From Bacteroidales bacterium (GTDB lineage Bacteria; Bacteroidota; Bacteroidia; Bacteroidales; JAGOPY01): a DNA stretch of 60,616 nt. A model generated the notes under the pieces. The model did not search any database. It worked only from the letters and a program-made list of their open reading frames with translations, and was not told where the DNA came from. Positions 45,147 through 53,117 of the stretch are shown here, piece after piece. Position numbers and translations under genes: made by a program. The stretch spans positions 1-60,616 of the forward strand of contig JAGOPY010000018.1 in the NCBI GenBank assembly GCA_017991835.1, written 5' to 3'. How positions within the stretch are numbered: the first letter of the stretch is position 1; each line of letters starts with the position of its first letter.

Positions 45147-45256
45147 ATTAACCACAAAGGACACAAAGGGCTTCACAAAGTAACACAAAGGCATTGATCA
45201 GATATTCAATCACTTTGTGCGCCTTTGTGACATCCTTAGTGCGCCTTTGTGGTTAA
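45147..45256. repeat. Inverted repeat element, accacaaagg family, copy 2
   Basis: Left half ttaaccacaaagg with cacaaag words spaced 9-12 bp apart; right half cctttgtgg-ttaa with cctttgtg words. The right half shares ctttgtgcgcctttgtga with the copy at 23648-23736. It fills the gap between the tail-fibre-like gene and the short C39 gene, both minus strand. Confidence 0.8.
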
Positions 45257-45263
45257 AAAAGAC

Positions 45264-45977
45264 TCAATGGACGATTTTTTCAGCCGGTATGCCGATAGCT
45301 TGTTTCAGCGCTTCATTCTCCTTTTTCAGCTCGATCACATAGAGGGTGAGTTCTTCGATCTTTTGCAGGAGGATGGCATCCATTTCGCCCAGGTTGTTGC
45401 CATTGCTGATGACCTCTTCGGCAGATGGCACATCCGGCAGGTGGTTGTGCTGGTTGATATAGGCTTCCAGCTCGGCCAGCGGCATCAGGTCATAGTCATC
45501 TTCAAAAACAAAATCGCTCCATCCCGCAAGGGAAACCTCCACCTGCTTGCATTTGATATTGCCGTTCACTGCTAATTTTTCCGATGGTGCAGCCGTTCCG
45601 ATCCCGACATTGCCGGCAGCATTGATGTAGATCACATTAGCAGCACTGTTGGCTTCGACAATCATAACATCCAGGCTAAAGGCATTATCCCTGATCTTGA
45701 AACCGCCGGCGTTGGTGGCTTTGAATTTCCAGTCGGCCCCGCTGAGCTGGTCGTACATCCGGTAAGTCGCACCTCCGTTGCTTCCCAGGTTGCGGACAGA
45801 GATCGTTGGTTCCGTCATGCTTTTTGCCACATCCAGCAGCGAGGTGGGAGCGTTCATCCCGATCCCCACGTTGCCGGCATTGGTGTTGTAAATATGAGAT
45901 CCGTTAACCGCCCACTGGGCATTGGCAAGCCCTGCCATCATGAACAGGACTAACACAAGAATTACATTTTTTTTCAT
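45264..45977 (-). CDS. Tail-fibre-like / S74-chaperone-like exported protein
   Basis: A 237-residue exported protein with signal peptide MKKNVILVLVLFMMAGLANA. Two short trimeric-fibre-type repeats (NAGNVGIGMNAPTSLLDV and AAGNVGIGTAAPSEKLAVNG) are followed by the Bacteroidota C-terminal region SDFVFEDDYDLMPLAELEAY, INQHNHLPDVPSAEEV and a coiled coil (LLQKIEELTLYVIELKKENE). The layout resembles phage tail-fibre ends with an S74-like chaperone, but no other phage genes are present, so it is taken as a cell-surface fibre. It lies between two C39-like peptidase paralogues on the same strand. The catalytic Ser of a true S74 domain was not identified. Confidence 0.82.
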   Translation of the reverse strand: MKKNVILVLVLFMMAGLANAQWAVNGSHIYNTNAGNVGIGMNAPTSLLDVAKSMTEPTISVRNLGSNGGATYRMYDQLSGADWKFKATNAGGFKIRDNAFSLDVMIVEANSAANVIYINAAGNVGIGTAAPSEKLAVNGNIKCKQVEVSLAGWSDFVFEDDYDLMPLAELEAYINQHNHLPDVPSAEEVISNGNNLGEMDAILLQKIEELTLYVIELKKENEALKQAIGIPAEKIVH

Positions 45978-46014
45978 AGTTAAAGATTATTTATATTTGA
46001 TTATCATATTTTAT

Positions 46015-46077
46015 TTTTCCCTTTTCCCTATTACTTGTTCACTATTCACTTTTCCCTGTTCCCTGTTCCCTGCTCTC
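46015..46077. repeat. Heptanucleotide array spanning the 3' end of the long C39-like gene
   Basis: Nine 7-bp units in one phase: ttttccc twice, tattact, tgttcac, tattcac, ttttccc, tgttccc twice, tgctctc. The stop codon of the peptidase gene (42-44) is made by the repeat, and the last residues SREQGTGKSE are encoded by it. Confidence 0.87.
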
Positions 46078-48108
46078 GCTTTCCTCACCGACCACCGGAA
46101 TCGCCATCACACCGGGAATTAGTTCTATTGTGCGGATGACAGGCAGTTCCTGACCGGGGGCGGCCTGCGTGTAACAATAGGAACCATTGGTGGTGATACT
46201 GCCCAGCAGGTATGCGCCCGACTGAATGAGCGTGCCCGGAAGCATCAGGACGGAACTACCTGCGATCAGGCTGACATCGCCGCCACTCTGAACGATAAAT
46301 GTTGTACCGCTGCCGGCAGTGATGACATTTTGCGTGGCATCGTAGCAAGGCGACTGGCCTGAAAGCACCGTTACATTCTGTACAAGCCGGTTTGCCGGTA
46401 CGGAATTATTGATATAAGCCAGTGTATATGAACCCGAAGCTGTCCCAACACCTTTGACTTTCAGATAGGCATATCCGGTGTAATTGGCTGTCCATGAGAT
46501 GGATGACCGGTTGGATTCGCATCCGTTATCATTGGAGGCCACCAGCGTACATCCGGAATTATACAACTCCAGTAGCGTATTGTAACTGGCGGTTGCCCCA
46601 TTACCACATCCTGTTTTAAAAATATAGGGTAATCCCGAGGTTACACTGATCCTGTAGGTCTTGCATCCGTATGAAACATGAGAGGAAGAATGGGTCTGCC
46701 ACGAAGTGGATGGGGCTAAATTCAGGTTATAAGATGGACAATCGTAGCAGATCGGAAAGTCGATATAAAAGGTATGAGTCCCGGTAGTGCTGTTTTCGTC
46801 ATCGAGCAAAATATAGTAAGTGGTTCCGGCCGACCATGTCATGGCGCCATAGGCCCCCGGAGAGGTGATATCATCGATACAGTTCCATCCGGATGAAGCG
46901 CAGGAGCCGCTTTTCCAGAGGTAGTCGACATAACCGCTGGCGGCCGTTACCTGGATACTATAGGTGCCGTTGTAAGGCGCAACAAAACTGTATATCTTTT
47001 CAATCCCTGGCGTCGTAAAGCCGCAGGGATTTGCGGTAGAGGTATACCACTGGCCGCTGCCGCCGCCGGTATAGGTCTGGGAATATCCAGATCCGCATCC
47101 CCCGATAACAGAAATATTGGAGCAGGGATCGTTGGTGATAACCTGCAACTGGATCACACCTACACCATAATGGGCCATCCCGGCATACGAAGTGCCCCAG
47201 TACATCGAGTGCGTGCTGTAGTCCCAGGTATCGTGCAGGTAAACGGTATTGCCCGTTTCATTGTAGCCCATGCCCAGCATTGTGTGACCGTCGACCTGGA
47301 TCAGAACCGGCCGTCCGGCATCAATTTCCGCCATATACTGGTTAAAGGTGAAGCCCAGTGTGTTGCCCAGATAGCCATAAATATACTGGTTGTAATAGGA
47401 TGTCACCGTATAGCCTCGTGATTCAAAAAACAACTTGATCCCGTACATCCCGTCGTTGTTGTTGTAATTGCCTGCATATGGCGAACCATCATTATAATAC
47501 CAGAAAGTTGTCGATCCATCCGAATTTCCATAATTGGATTGGTTCGTTTTCATATAATCGCCGGTGCATTCCCCGTAGGTATGCTCGGTCCATCCATTGG
47601 TGATGAAGGGATCGGTTCCGGTATTTCCATATTGGATCCAGTAATCATCGACATGACCACGGATCGTTCTGCCGTCGAGCCCGTTGCGGGTAGCGCTGAA
47701 AGGGCATTGTTTCCGGGTTTCGCCGTTGATGACCACACTGCCCCATACGCTGTTGTCCATCGGAGCCACACCGCCATTGGTCGGACCGGTATACATGTTG
47801 GGATAACTTGTGCGGTCATAGTACCCGGCCATCATAGCTGCCGAGGTGGCGGAACAACCGAAACTCCAGTCGTAGGCCGGGACATTTCCCAGCGAATAAG
47901 CCGTAACTGCATTGGAGGGGATTACCGCCGGCATCCGGAAATGGTCGGGTGGTTTTCCCGGGACAATGATTTGTACTAACTCCTTCCCGTTTTCATCAAT
48001 AACACGGTCGACAATGTACTCGTCATGTACGGTAGTTTTCTGTGCCTGAATCAGTAAGGCCCAGAAAAACAATGAAATAATCAGCAAAGATCTGTTCATA
48101 GAAGGCAT
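46042..48108 (-). CDS. Secreted C39-like cysteine peptidase, long paralogue
   Basis: A 688-residue exported protein; ATG at 48108 or 48099, the latter giving MNRSLLIISLFFWALLIQAQ. The C39-like domain has the same Cys (YDWSFGCSATSAAMMAGYYD), His (VDGHTMLGMGYNE) and Asp (LHDTWDY) as its paralogue. A PPC-like sandwich follows, then an extra Cys-rich PPC-like domain absent from the paralogue (about 455-575, CPSYNLNLAPSTSW, SNDNGCESNRSSISW), then the same beta-helix cap, and a C-terminal tail that ends inside a heptanucleotide array. The pair with the 43531 gene is a tandem duplication with domain gain or loss. Substrate unknown; bacteriocin-like maturation is not suggested by the context. Confidence 0.85.
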   Translation of the reverse strand: MPSMNRSLLIISLFFWALLIQAQKTTVHDEYIVDRVIDENGKELVQIIVPGKPPDHFRMPAVIPSNAVTAYSLGNVPAYDWSFGCSATSAAMMAGYYDRTSYPNMYTGPTNGGVAPMDNSVWGSVVINGETRKQCPFSATRNGLDGRTIRGHVDDYWIQYGNTGTDPFITNGWTEHTYGECTGDYMKTNQSNYGNSDGSTTFWYYNDGSPYAGNYNNNDGMYGIKLFFESRGYTVTSYYNQYIYGYLGNTLGFTFNQYMAEIDAGRPVLIQVDGHTMLGMGYNETGNTVYLHDTWDYSTHSMYWGTSYAGMAHYGVGVIQLQVITNDPCSNISVIGGCGSGYSQTYTGGGSGQWYTSTANPCGFTTPGIEKIYSFVAPYNGTYSIQVTAASGYVDYLWKSGSCASSGWNCIDDITSPGAYGAMTWSAGTTYYILLDDENSTTGTHTFYIDFPICYDCPSYNLNLAPSTSWQTHSSSHVSYGCKTYRISVTSGLPYIFKTGCGNGATASYNTLLELYNSGCTLVASNDNGCESNRSSISWTANYTGYAYLKVKGVGTASGSYTLAYINNSVPANRLVQNVTVLSGQSPCYDATQNVITAGSGTTFIVQSGGDVSLIAGSSVLMLPGTLIQSGAYLLGSITTNGSYCYTQAAPGQELPVIRTIELIPGVMAIPVVGEESESREQGTGKSE

Positions 48109-48138
48109 GGTTAATGGAGTGAATTATTTCGATGACTG

Positions 48139-48146
48139 CAAATTTA
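48139..48146 (-). promoter_or_regulatory. Candidate -7 box for the long C39-like gene
   Basis: The minus strand reads TAAATTTG, matching TAnnTTTG, 31-40 bp upstream of the two possible ATG codons. The upstream box is not clear. Confidence 0.35.
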
Positions 48147-48233
48147 CAGGAAAATATAGTTATCATCGGCAATCCAGGCAGCGAAATCGCACTCGGTCCG
48201 CTTATTTGGAATGAATTTAAAAAAGGAAAATCA

Positions 48234-48330
48234 GGAACCTGGAACCCGGAACCCGGAACCCGGAACCTGGAACCTGGAACCCGGAACCTGGAACCCGGAA
48301 CCTGGAACCTGGAACCTGGAACCTGGAACT
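48234..48330. repeat. Heptanucleotide array (13 units of GGAACCY) abutting the gatD stop codon
   Basis: Thirteen perfect-phase 7-bp units, GGAACCT or GGAACCC, at 48234-48324, plus ggaact. The array ends at the gatD stop (48329-48331), so transcripts of gatD run straight into it. It has no coding role here. Confidence 0.95.
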
Positions 48331-49714
48331 ATTTATGCACCTTCCTAACGAACTCCTCTACTTCGGGTACACCGCCCTGGTAAACGAGGTAACCGTTGTA
48401 GGGTTCCCGGAGGGTGATCTCGTCGTTGACCGGCGTCATCATCATCTGGCGGACTTTTTGCGGGTCGTTGGTCTGGCCGAGGATCCAGCTGAGTTTCACC
48501 CAGGCCACTTCGGGCAGCATATTGCCGGCCGGGACGACGCCCTTGGCCATCATGTCGCGCCCGGTATCGTAAACGAACATATGCACGTAGCCCCAGATGG
48601 TCTGGACAGTCATGAAGACATGGACCCCTTTTTCTTTCGCTCTGACCAGTGCCGGGTAGAGCTCTTTGTTAACATGCCCGAGGCCGGTACCTACGATGAT
48701 GATCCCCCTGTACCCCGCGTCGATCATGGCATCCATCACATCGGGTTTAATACCCGGATAGTAATAGAGCATAGTTACCTCATCGCTGAAGTAGGGAATA
48801 ATATTCACATTGCGGTCGTTGCGCCGTTTGTTGTAATTTTTGTGGATGGGGATAACGCCTTTGCGGCTGACACGGGCTACGGGCACATCGCCGATCGTCC
48901 GGAAGGTAGAACGGTAGGAAGAATGCATTTTTCTCACCCGGGTGCCTTTGTGCAACAACCCGTACTCATCCGATGTCGGGCCGAACATGCAGACCATCAC
49001 TTCGGCGATATCGCCTGTGCCGGCGGCCGTCATGGCATGCATCAGGTTGAGCGCGGCGTCACTGCTGGGCCGGTCGCTCGAACGTTGTGAGCCGACCAGG
49101 ACGACAGGGACAGGCAGGTTCTGGCACATGAAGGTGAGCACTGCGCCGGTATGATGCAGCGTATCGGTCCCATGCCCGATCACGATCCCGTCGATCCCAT
49201 TCTCAATCTCTTTCCCGATAGCCTTTGAAAGGGCTACATACTGCTTCGGGCCCATGTTTTCGCTGAAAACGGCAAATATTTTCTCCGTCTCCAGGTTGCA
49301 GATGTCGGCCAGTTCGGGCACGGCTCCGTAGAGCTCACCCGGCGAAAAAGCAGGGATTACGGCGCCGGTGCGATAATCCAGACGCGAAGCAATCGTTCCG
49401 CCGGTTCCGAGCAATTTTACCTTCGGTAATCCTGGCGTTATCGGAAATTCTTTCTCAGGAATCTTGTAAACAGCTTTTTTATAGCCGGTCTCCTTCATGG
49501 AGGTGATCGTCCGCACATCGACGCCGATGTTGTAACCGGTCGGAATCTTTACCACGATATGTTTGTCGTCGTCATTCTCAGCCCGCGGCAATACAGTGCC
49601 TGTAAAGGTCCCGCGGGTGGTCTCCACCACCGTCTGCCCCCAGACCCGGGTGTTGAATTTTTTCAGTGTGGCGAGCGCATCGCCCTTGTACCCTTGAAAA
49701 ATATCGTCAGTCAT
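48329..49714 (-). CDS. gatD: Archaeal-type Glu-tRNA(Gln) amidotransferase subunit D
   Basis: A 461-residue cytoplasmic protein; the ATG at 49714 (MTDDIFQGYKG) is chosen over an upstream TTG. The N-terminal 80 residues form the small barrel typical of GatD and not of plain asparaginases. The rest is the type I asparaginase fold with all four catalytic residues: Thr107 in GTGGTIAS, Thr183 and Asp184 in GHGTDTLHH, and Lys262 in RVRKMHSSY. GatD releases ammonia from glutamine or asparagine, which passes to GatE to turn Glu-tRNA(Gln) into Gln-tRNA(Gln). The gatE gene is 42 bp upstream in the same operon, which makes GatD much more likely than an asparaginase. GatDE is characteristic of archaea. 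Confidence 0.93.
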   Translation of the reverse strand: MTDDIFQGYKGDALATLKKFNTRVWGQTVVETTRGTFTGTVLPRAENDDDKHIVVKIPTGYNIGVDVRTITSMKETGYKKAVYKIPEKEFPITPGLPKVKLLGTGGTIASRLDYRTGAVIPAFSPGELYGAVPELADICNLETEKIFAVFSENMGPKQYVALSKAIGKEIENGIDGIVIGHGTDTLHHTGAVLTFMCQNLPVPVVLVGSQRSSDRPSSDAALNLMHAMTAAGTGDIAEVMVCMFGPTSDEYGLLHKGTRVRKMHSSYRSTFRTIGDVPVARVSRKGVIPIHKNYNKRRNDRNVNIIPYFSDEVTMLYYYPGIKPDVMDAMIDAGYRGIIIVGTGLGHVNKELYPALVRAKEKGVHVFMTVQTIWGYVHMFVYDTGRDMMAKGVVPAGNMLPEVAWVKLSWILGQTNDPQKVRQMMMTPVNDEITLREPYNGYLVYQGGVPEVEEFVRKVHK

Positions 49715-49756
49715 ATATTTATTCTGTAAGAAAATATTATCATTTAACAAAATGCG

Positions 49757-51736
49757 TTAAACAAAATGTTTAATCTCTTTACTTAACTCCGTCAGATCGA
49801 TATTCCCCAATGCCACTTTCCTTAGTTCACCCATCACCCAGTTGTGGCGGGTAATAGGCGATTGTTTCTTCCCGATCTGTTTGAATTTCTCGTTCAGGAA
49901 TTCGGCTTTGGCCAGGATATCTTCTTTTTTGACCTTTTTAAACCCGATACTGGTCAGCACCGACTCGAAATCCATCTTCGGGTGCAGGTAGATCACCGGC
50001 AGCATGTTCCCTGCCAGGATCAGGTCCAGTTTGTTTTCTTTGAGGTAACGGAAAAGGGCAAAGATCATCTCATAGCTGAATTCGGCCGATTTCACATGCT
50101 GCCCTTCGACCCATTTCAGGTGATGCCCGAAGAAAGTCCCGACGAGCCTCGGATTGATCTTCAGGTCTTTGATGATCTTTTCGATGACCGGAAACAGGTT
50201 TTTGGAAAAAATGTAGGTGTATGTATCTTCAGGCACTTTCCAGGCCACCAGCTGGTGATACCGGTCGATGACATCGGCAGGCTGGTTTTTCCGCAGTTCC
50301 TCGATCAGTTCATCCTCCAGCGGGATCGGTGCCGAGTCGGTGTCGGGGTACATCCGGTCGGCGCCGGGTAGTACTCTTTCGAAGATGGTTGTGCCATCTT
50401 CGAACGATTTGCGCGTTTCATTCGGAACTCCTTCAAAGGCCATCCTGCAGCGCTCTTCGATCACATCGAGGGCTGTCGTCATATCGGCTTCAGGCCCCCA
50501 GAAGATCATCTGGGCATCGTTTTCCTTTGCCTTGAACATTTTCCGGATCGTTTCCCAGTCTTTCAAAGTGACCAGTGGCGTAAGATCTTCGGAATGAGCC
50601 ATATGGGGTTTTTCGATGCAGGCGATCACCTTGAGCCGGTCGCTGATCTCGTCGGCAAATATTTTGCCGGGCTGGGTGAAATGCGACATCAGGCCTTTGA
50701 AATCGGGCAGGTTGACGGCCACGATCCTGTTTTTGCTGTTGCGGGCCTCTCGTAGCGGCTTATACTTGAAATTGAAATTGTGATAGGCCAGGATTTTGGA
50801 GGCGATCTTCCAGTTGCCCGGATTTTTCACCCTCTGTTTCAACGTTTCGCGGATGTGGAGCAGCGCCCACTGGCGGAATGCTTCGTTGTGCGTCAGTTCC
50901 GGTATCCAGCGGGTATGTGCCACGCCTTTGATCTCTACCCGGGAACCGCCGCGGCAGCTCACATTGACGTCTTCGCGGCCGGCTCCCATCCCGGTGCGCA
51001 CTTTGCCGGTGCTCCGGTTCAGGAAACGGATATAGTTGCAGGCTTCCCTGACCTCTTCCGGGTTTGTGCAGTCGGGGTAGGTCACGGTTTCGATGAGCGG
51101 CATGCCGAGCCGGTCGGTCTTATAACCGCGCTGATGGCCGACGTCCCACATCTCACGGCATGAATCTTCTTCGAGGCTGAGCTGGATCAGCCTGACTTTT
51201 TTGTGCTTCAGCGGAATTTCCCCTTCCACGCCGATGATGGCCGTACGCTGGAATCCTGTCGGGATCGATCCGTCGAGGTATTGCTTGCGTGTGATATGCA
51301 CTTCACCGACAATATTCAGCTTTGAGAGGAGCGAAATTTCGATGGCGATATTCAGCGCCTCCTGGTCGATCTTGAACGGTGGCGTGTCGTCGACATCATA
51401 GGTGCAGGCCGTTTCATTCTTGATCCGGTAGACGATCTCTTTTTTCGTCTTGAACTCCATCAGGGCTGTTCCGTCGTATTCGCCCAATTCGCTCAGCGTG
51501 GGCCTCATGTGGCGGATCAGCTCGGCGTCGTAAACTTCGTGCTTGTTGTAAACACCGGCAGGGCAGCGGCAAAACAGTTTGTATTTCGTTAGCAGTTGCT
51601 GGTGCACCTCCAGCCCCGACATAAAGCCGATACGGTCGTAATCGGCCTGGGTAGCCTGTTTCCGTGGAACATAGCCAATCATTTCCAGGGTCAGGGCGTA
51701 GTTGGATTTAGGATCGAATTTCTGTTTAATCGCCAT
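49757..51736 (-). CDS. gatE: Archaeal-type Glu-tRNA(Gln) amidotransferase subunit E
   Basis: A 659-residue cytoplasmic protein with the GatB/GatE cradle (GFMSGLEVHQQLLTKYKLFC, ITRKQYLDGSIPTGFQRT, LIQLSLEEDSCREM, GMGAGREDVNVS). A GAD/AspRS-like insertion follows near residues 300-430, then the GatE signature MYPDTDSAPIPLEDELIEEL, and a helical tail (YqeY-like). The GAD insertion separates GatE from bacterial GatB. It activates the Glu side chain on tRNA and amidates it with ammonia from GatD. It is the first gene of a two-gene operon. Most Bacteroidota make Gln-tRNA with GlnRS, so its job here is not obvious. Confidence 0.94.
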   Translation of the reverse strand: MAIKQKFDPKSNYALTLEMIGYVPRKQATQADYDRIGFMSGLEVHQQLLTKYKLFCRCPAGVYNKHEVYDAELIRHMRPTLSELGEYDGTALMEFKTKKEIVYRIKNETACTYDVDDTPPFKIDQEALNIAIEISLLSKLNIVGEVHITRKQYLDGSIPTGFQRTAIIGVEGEIPLKHKKVRLIQLSLEEDSCREMWDVGHQRGYKTDRLGMPLIETVTYPDCTNPEEVREACNYIRFLNRSTGKVRTGMGAGREDVNVSCRGGSRVEIKGVAHTRWIPELTHNEAFRQWALLHIRETLKQRVKNPGNWKIASKILAYHNFNFKYKPLREARNSKNRIVAVNLPDFKGLMSHFTQPGKIFADEISDRLKVIACIEKPHMAHSEDLTPLVTLKDWETIRKMFKAKENDAQMIFWGPEADMTTALDVIEERCRMAFEGVPNETRKSFEDGTTIFERVLPGADRMYPDTDSAPIPLEDELIEELRKNQPADVIDRYHQLVAWKVPEDTYTYIFSKNLFPVIEKIIKDLKINPRLVGTFFGHHLKWVEGQHVKSAEFSYEMIFALFRYLKENKLDLILAGNMLPVIYLHPKMDFESVLTSIGFKKVKKEDILAKAEFLNEKFKQIGKKQSPITRHNWVMGELRKVALGNIDLTELSKEIKHFV

Positions 51737-51761
51737 AATTGTGAATCAAATAACAAGGGGT

Positions 51762-51769
51762 CAAAAGTA
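51762..51769 (-). promoter_or_regulatory. Candidate -7 box for the gatE-gatD operon
   Basis: The minus strand reads TACTTTTG, matching TAnnTTTG, 26 bp upstream of the gatE ATG. No TTTG at the preferred upstream distance. Confidence 0.35.
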
Positions 51770-51833
51770 AGGAAATTTGCACTCATGGTTGTATCAACTA
51801 TTTTCTAATTTAGCTGAAAATAAGTCTTGCTGT

Positions 51834-53117
51834 ATGTTTGAAGAATTAAAGCACCTCGATCATCCCATAAGGCTTGGAATAGTCGGGATGGGTGCTATGG
51901 GCAGGGGCCTGCTTTACCAGGCAGGGGTTACACCGGGATTCCGATGTGTAGCCGTTAACGACATCGTTCCGCGACGTGCTGAAGAATGTGCCCGTTGGCT
52001 TGGTATAGAGTACATCAATACCGGCCGGTCTCAAAAACCGGAAGAGGTCATTGCTTCTGGTAAACTGGCTGTGGCCGCTGATCCTCTGGATGTTGCCCGG
52101 TGCGATCAGGTCGATGTATTCATCGAAGCCTCTTCAGGAATTGTAGAATCGGCTTTATACTGCAAAACAGCGATTGAGTGTGGCAAGCATGTTGTCATGA
52201 TGAATGCGGAGGCCGACCTGGCTTTTGGCCCCTGCCTGATGAGGCTGGCAAAGGAAAATGGGGTGGTTTACACAAGTTGCGACGGCGATCAGCCCGGGAT
52301 CATCAAGCATCTTTACGACCGGATGGTTTTCTGGGGTTTTGAGCCGGTCATGGCCGGCAACATCAAAGGTTTTCTCGACCGGTACTCCGATCCGGTCAAA
52401 ATTATTCCCGAAGCGGATAAACGGCGGCTTGACTACAAAATGGCGACCGCCTACACAGATGGAACAAAGCTGAACATTGAGATGTCGCTGGTGGCCAATG
52501 CGCTGAATATGAGGACGAAGATCCCGGGAATGTACGGACCGAAGGCAAAAGATATCCGGGAGGTCTTCGGCCTGTTTGATTTTGAAAAATTGTGGGCCGA
52601 CCGGGTCGCGTTTGTTGATTATATCCTGGGCGCCGAGCCGGGTGGCGGGGTTTTTACGGTGGGTTACTGTGAGAACGACTACCAGCAGTTCATGATGAAT
52701 TATTATAAAATGGGCAATGGCCCGTTCTACCTTTTTTACCGGCCTTATCACCTTTGCCACGTGGAGTCGATGGAGTGGATCGCCCGGGCTTATCTTTACA
52801 AAGAAGCATTGCTCAAACCCGATTTTGGATTTAAAACGAACGTGATTGCCTATGCCAAAAAAGATATGAAAAAAGGGGAGATGCTGGATGGCCTGGGCGG
52901 ATTTGCCTGCTACGGGCAGATCGAGAACACCGGCGATTTTGCGGAGGAAGGATTGCCGGTTTGCCTGGCGGAAAGAGTCGTTCTTCAGCGCAACTTGCTT
53001 AAAAATGAGCGGATTATGATGAATGATGTTGACCCGGCAGGAAATGAAGTGGGATTTGAATTGCACCGGCAGTCGGTTAAGGCATGCCAGGAGGTACTAT
53101 TTCCAGCTATATTATGA
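51834..53117 (+). CDS. Predicted dehydrogenase with C-terminal SAF domain (COG4091-like)
   Basis: A 427-residue cytoplasmic protein; the ATG at 51834 (MFEELKHLDHPIRLG) is chosen over an upstream start. The N-terminal Rossmann domain has the NAD(P) loop LGIVGMGAMGRGLLYQ, then VFIEASSGIVESA and HVVMMNAEADLAFGPCL, which match homoserine-dehydrogenase-like proteins of COG4091. The C-terminal part (about 330-425, AYAKKDMKKGEMLDGLGGFA) is SAF-like. The family is linked to sugar-acid metabolism in some bacteria, but the substrate is not known here. Its stop overlaps the start of the next glycosyltransferase gene (ATGA), so it is coupled to the glycan cluster and may supply a precursor. Confidence 0.8.
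   Translation: MFEELKHLDHPIRLGIVGMGAMGRGLLYQAGVTPGFRCVAVNDIVPRRAEECARWLGIEYINTGRSQKPEEVIASGKLAVAADPLDVARCDQVDVFIEASSGIVESALYCKTAIECGKHVVMMNAEADLAFGPCLMRLAKENGVVYTSCDGDQPGIIKHLYDRMVFWGFEPVMAGNIKGFLDRYSDPVKIIPEADKRRLDYKMATAYTDGTKLNIEMSLVANALNMRTKIPGMYGPKAKDIREVFGLFDFEKLWADRVAFVDYILGAEPGGGVFTVGYCENDYQQFMMNYYKMGNGPFYLFYRPYHLCHVESMEWIARAYLYKEALLKPDFGFKTNVIAYAKKDMKKGEMLDGLGGFACYGQIENTGDFAEEGLPVCLAERVVLQRNLLKNERIMMNDVDPAGNEVGFELHRQSVKACQEVLFPAIL

Noticed and set aside
45264..45977. Prophage remnant suggested by the tail-fibre-like protein.
   Set aside because: No integrase, capsid, terminase or lysis genes nearby, and the protein has its own signal peptide.
48234..48330. Possible CRISPR array.
   Set aside because: Contiguous 7-bp units without spacers and no cas genes nearby; it is a simple tandem array.
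48329..49714. Annotation as a plain L-asparaginase.
   Set aside because: The N-terminal barrel domain and the adjacent gatE with a GAD domain point to GatD.
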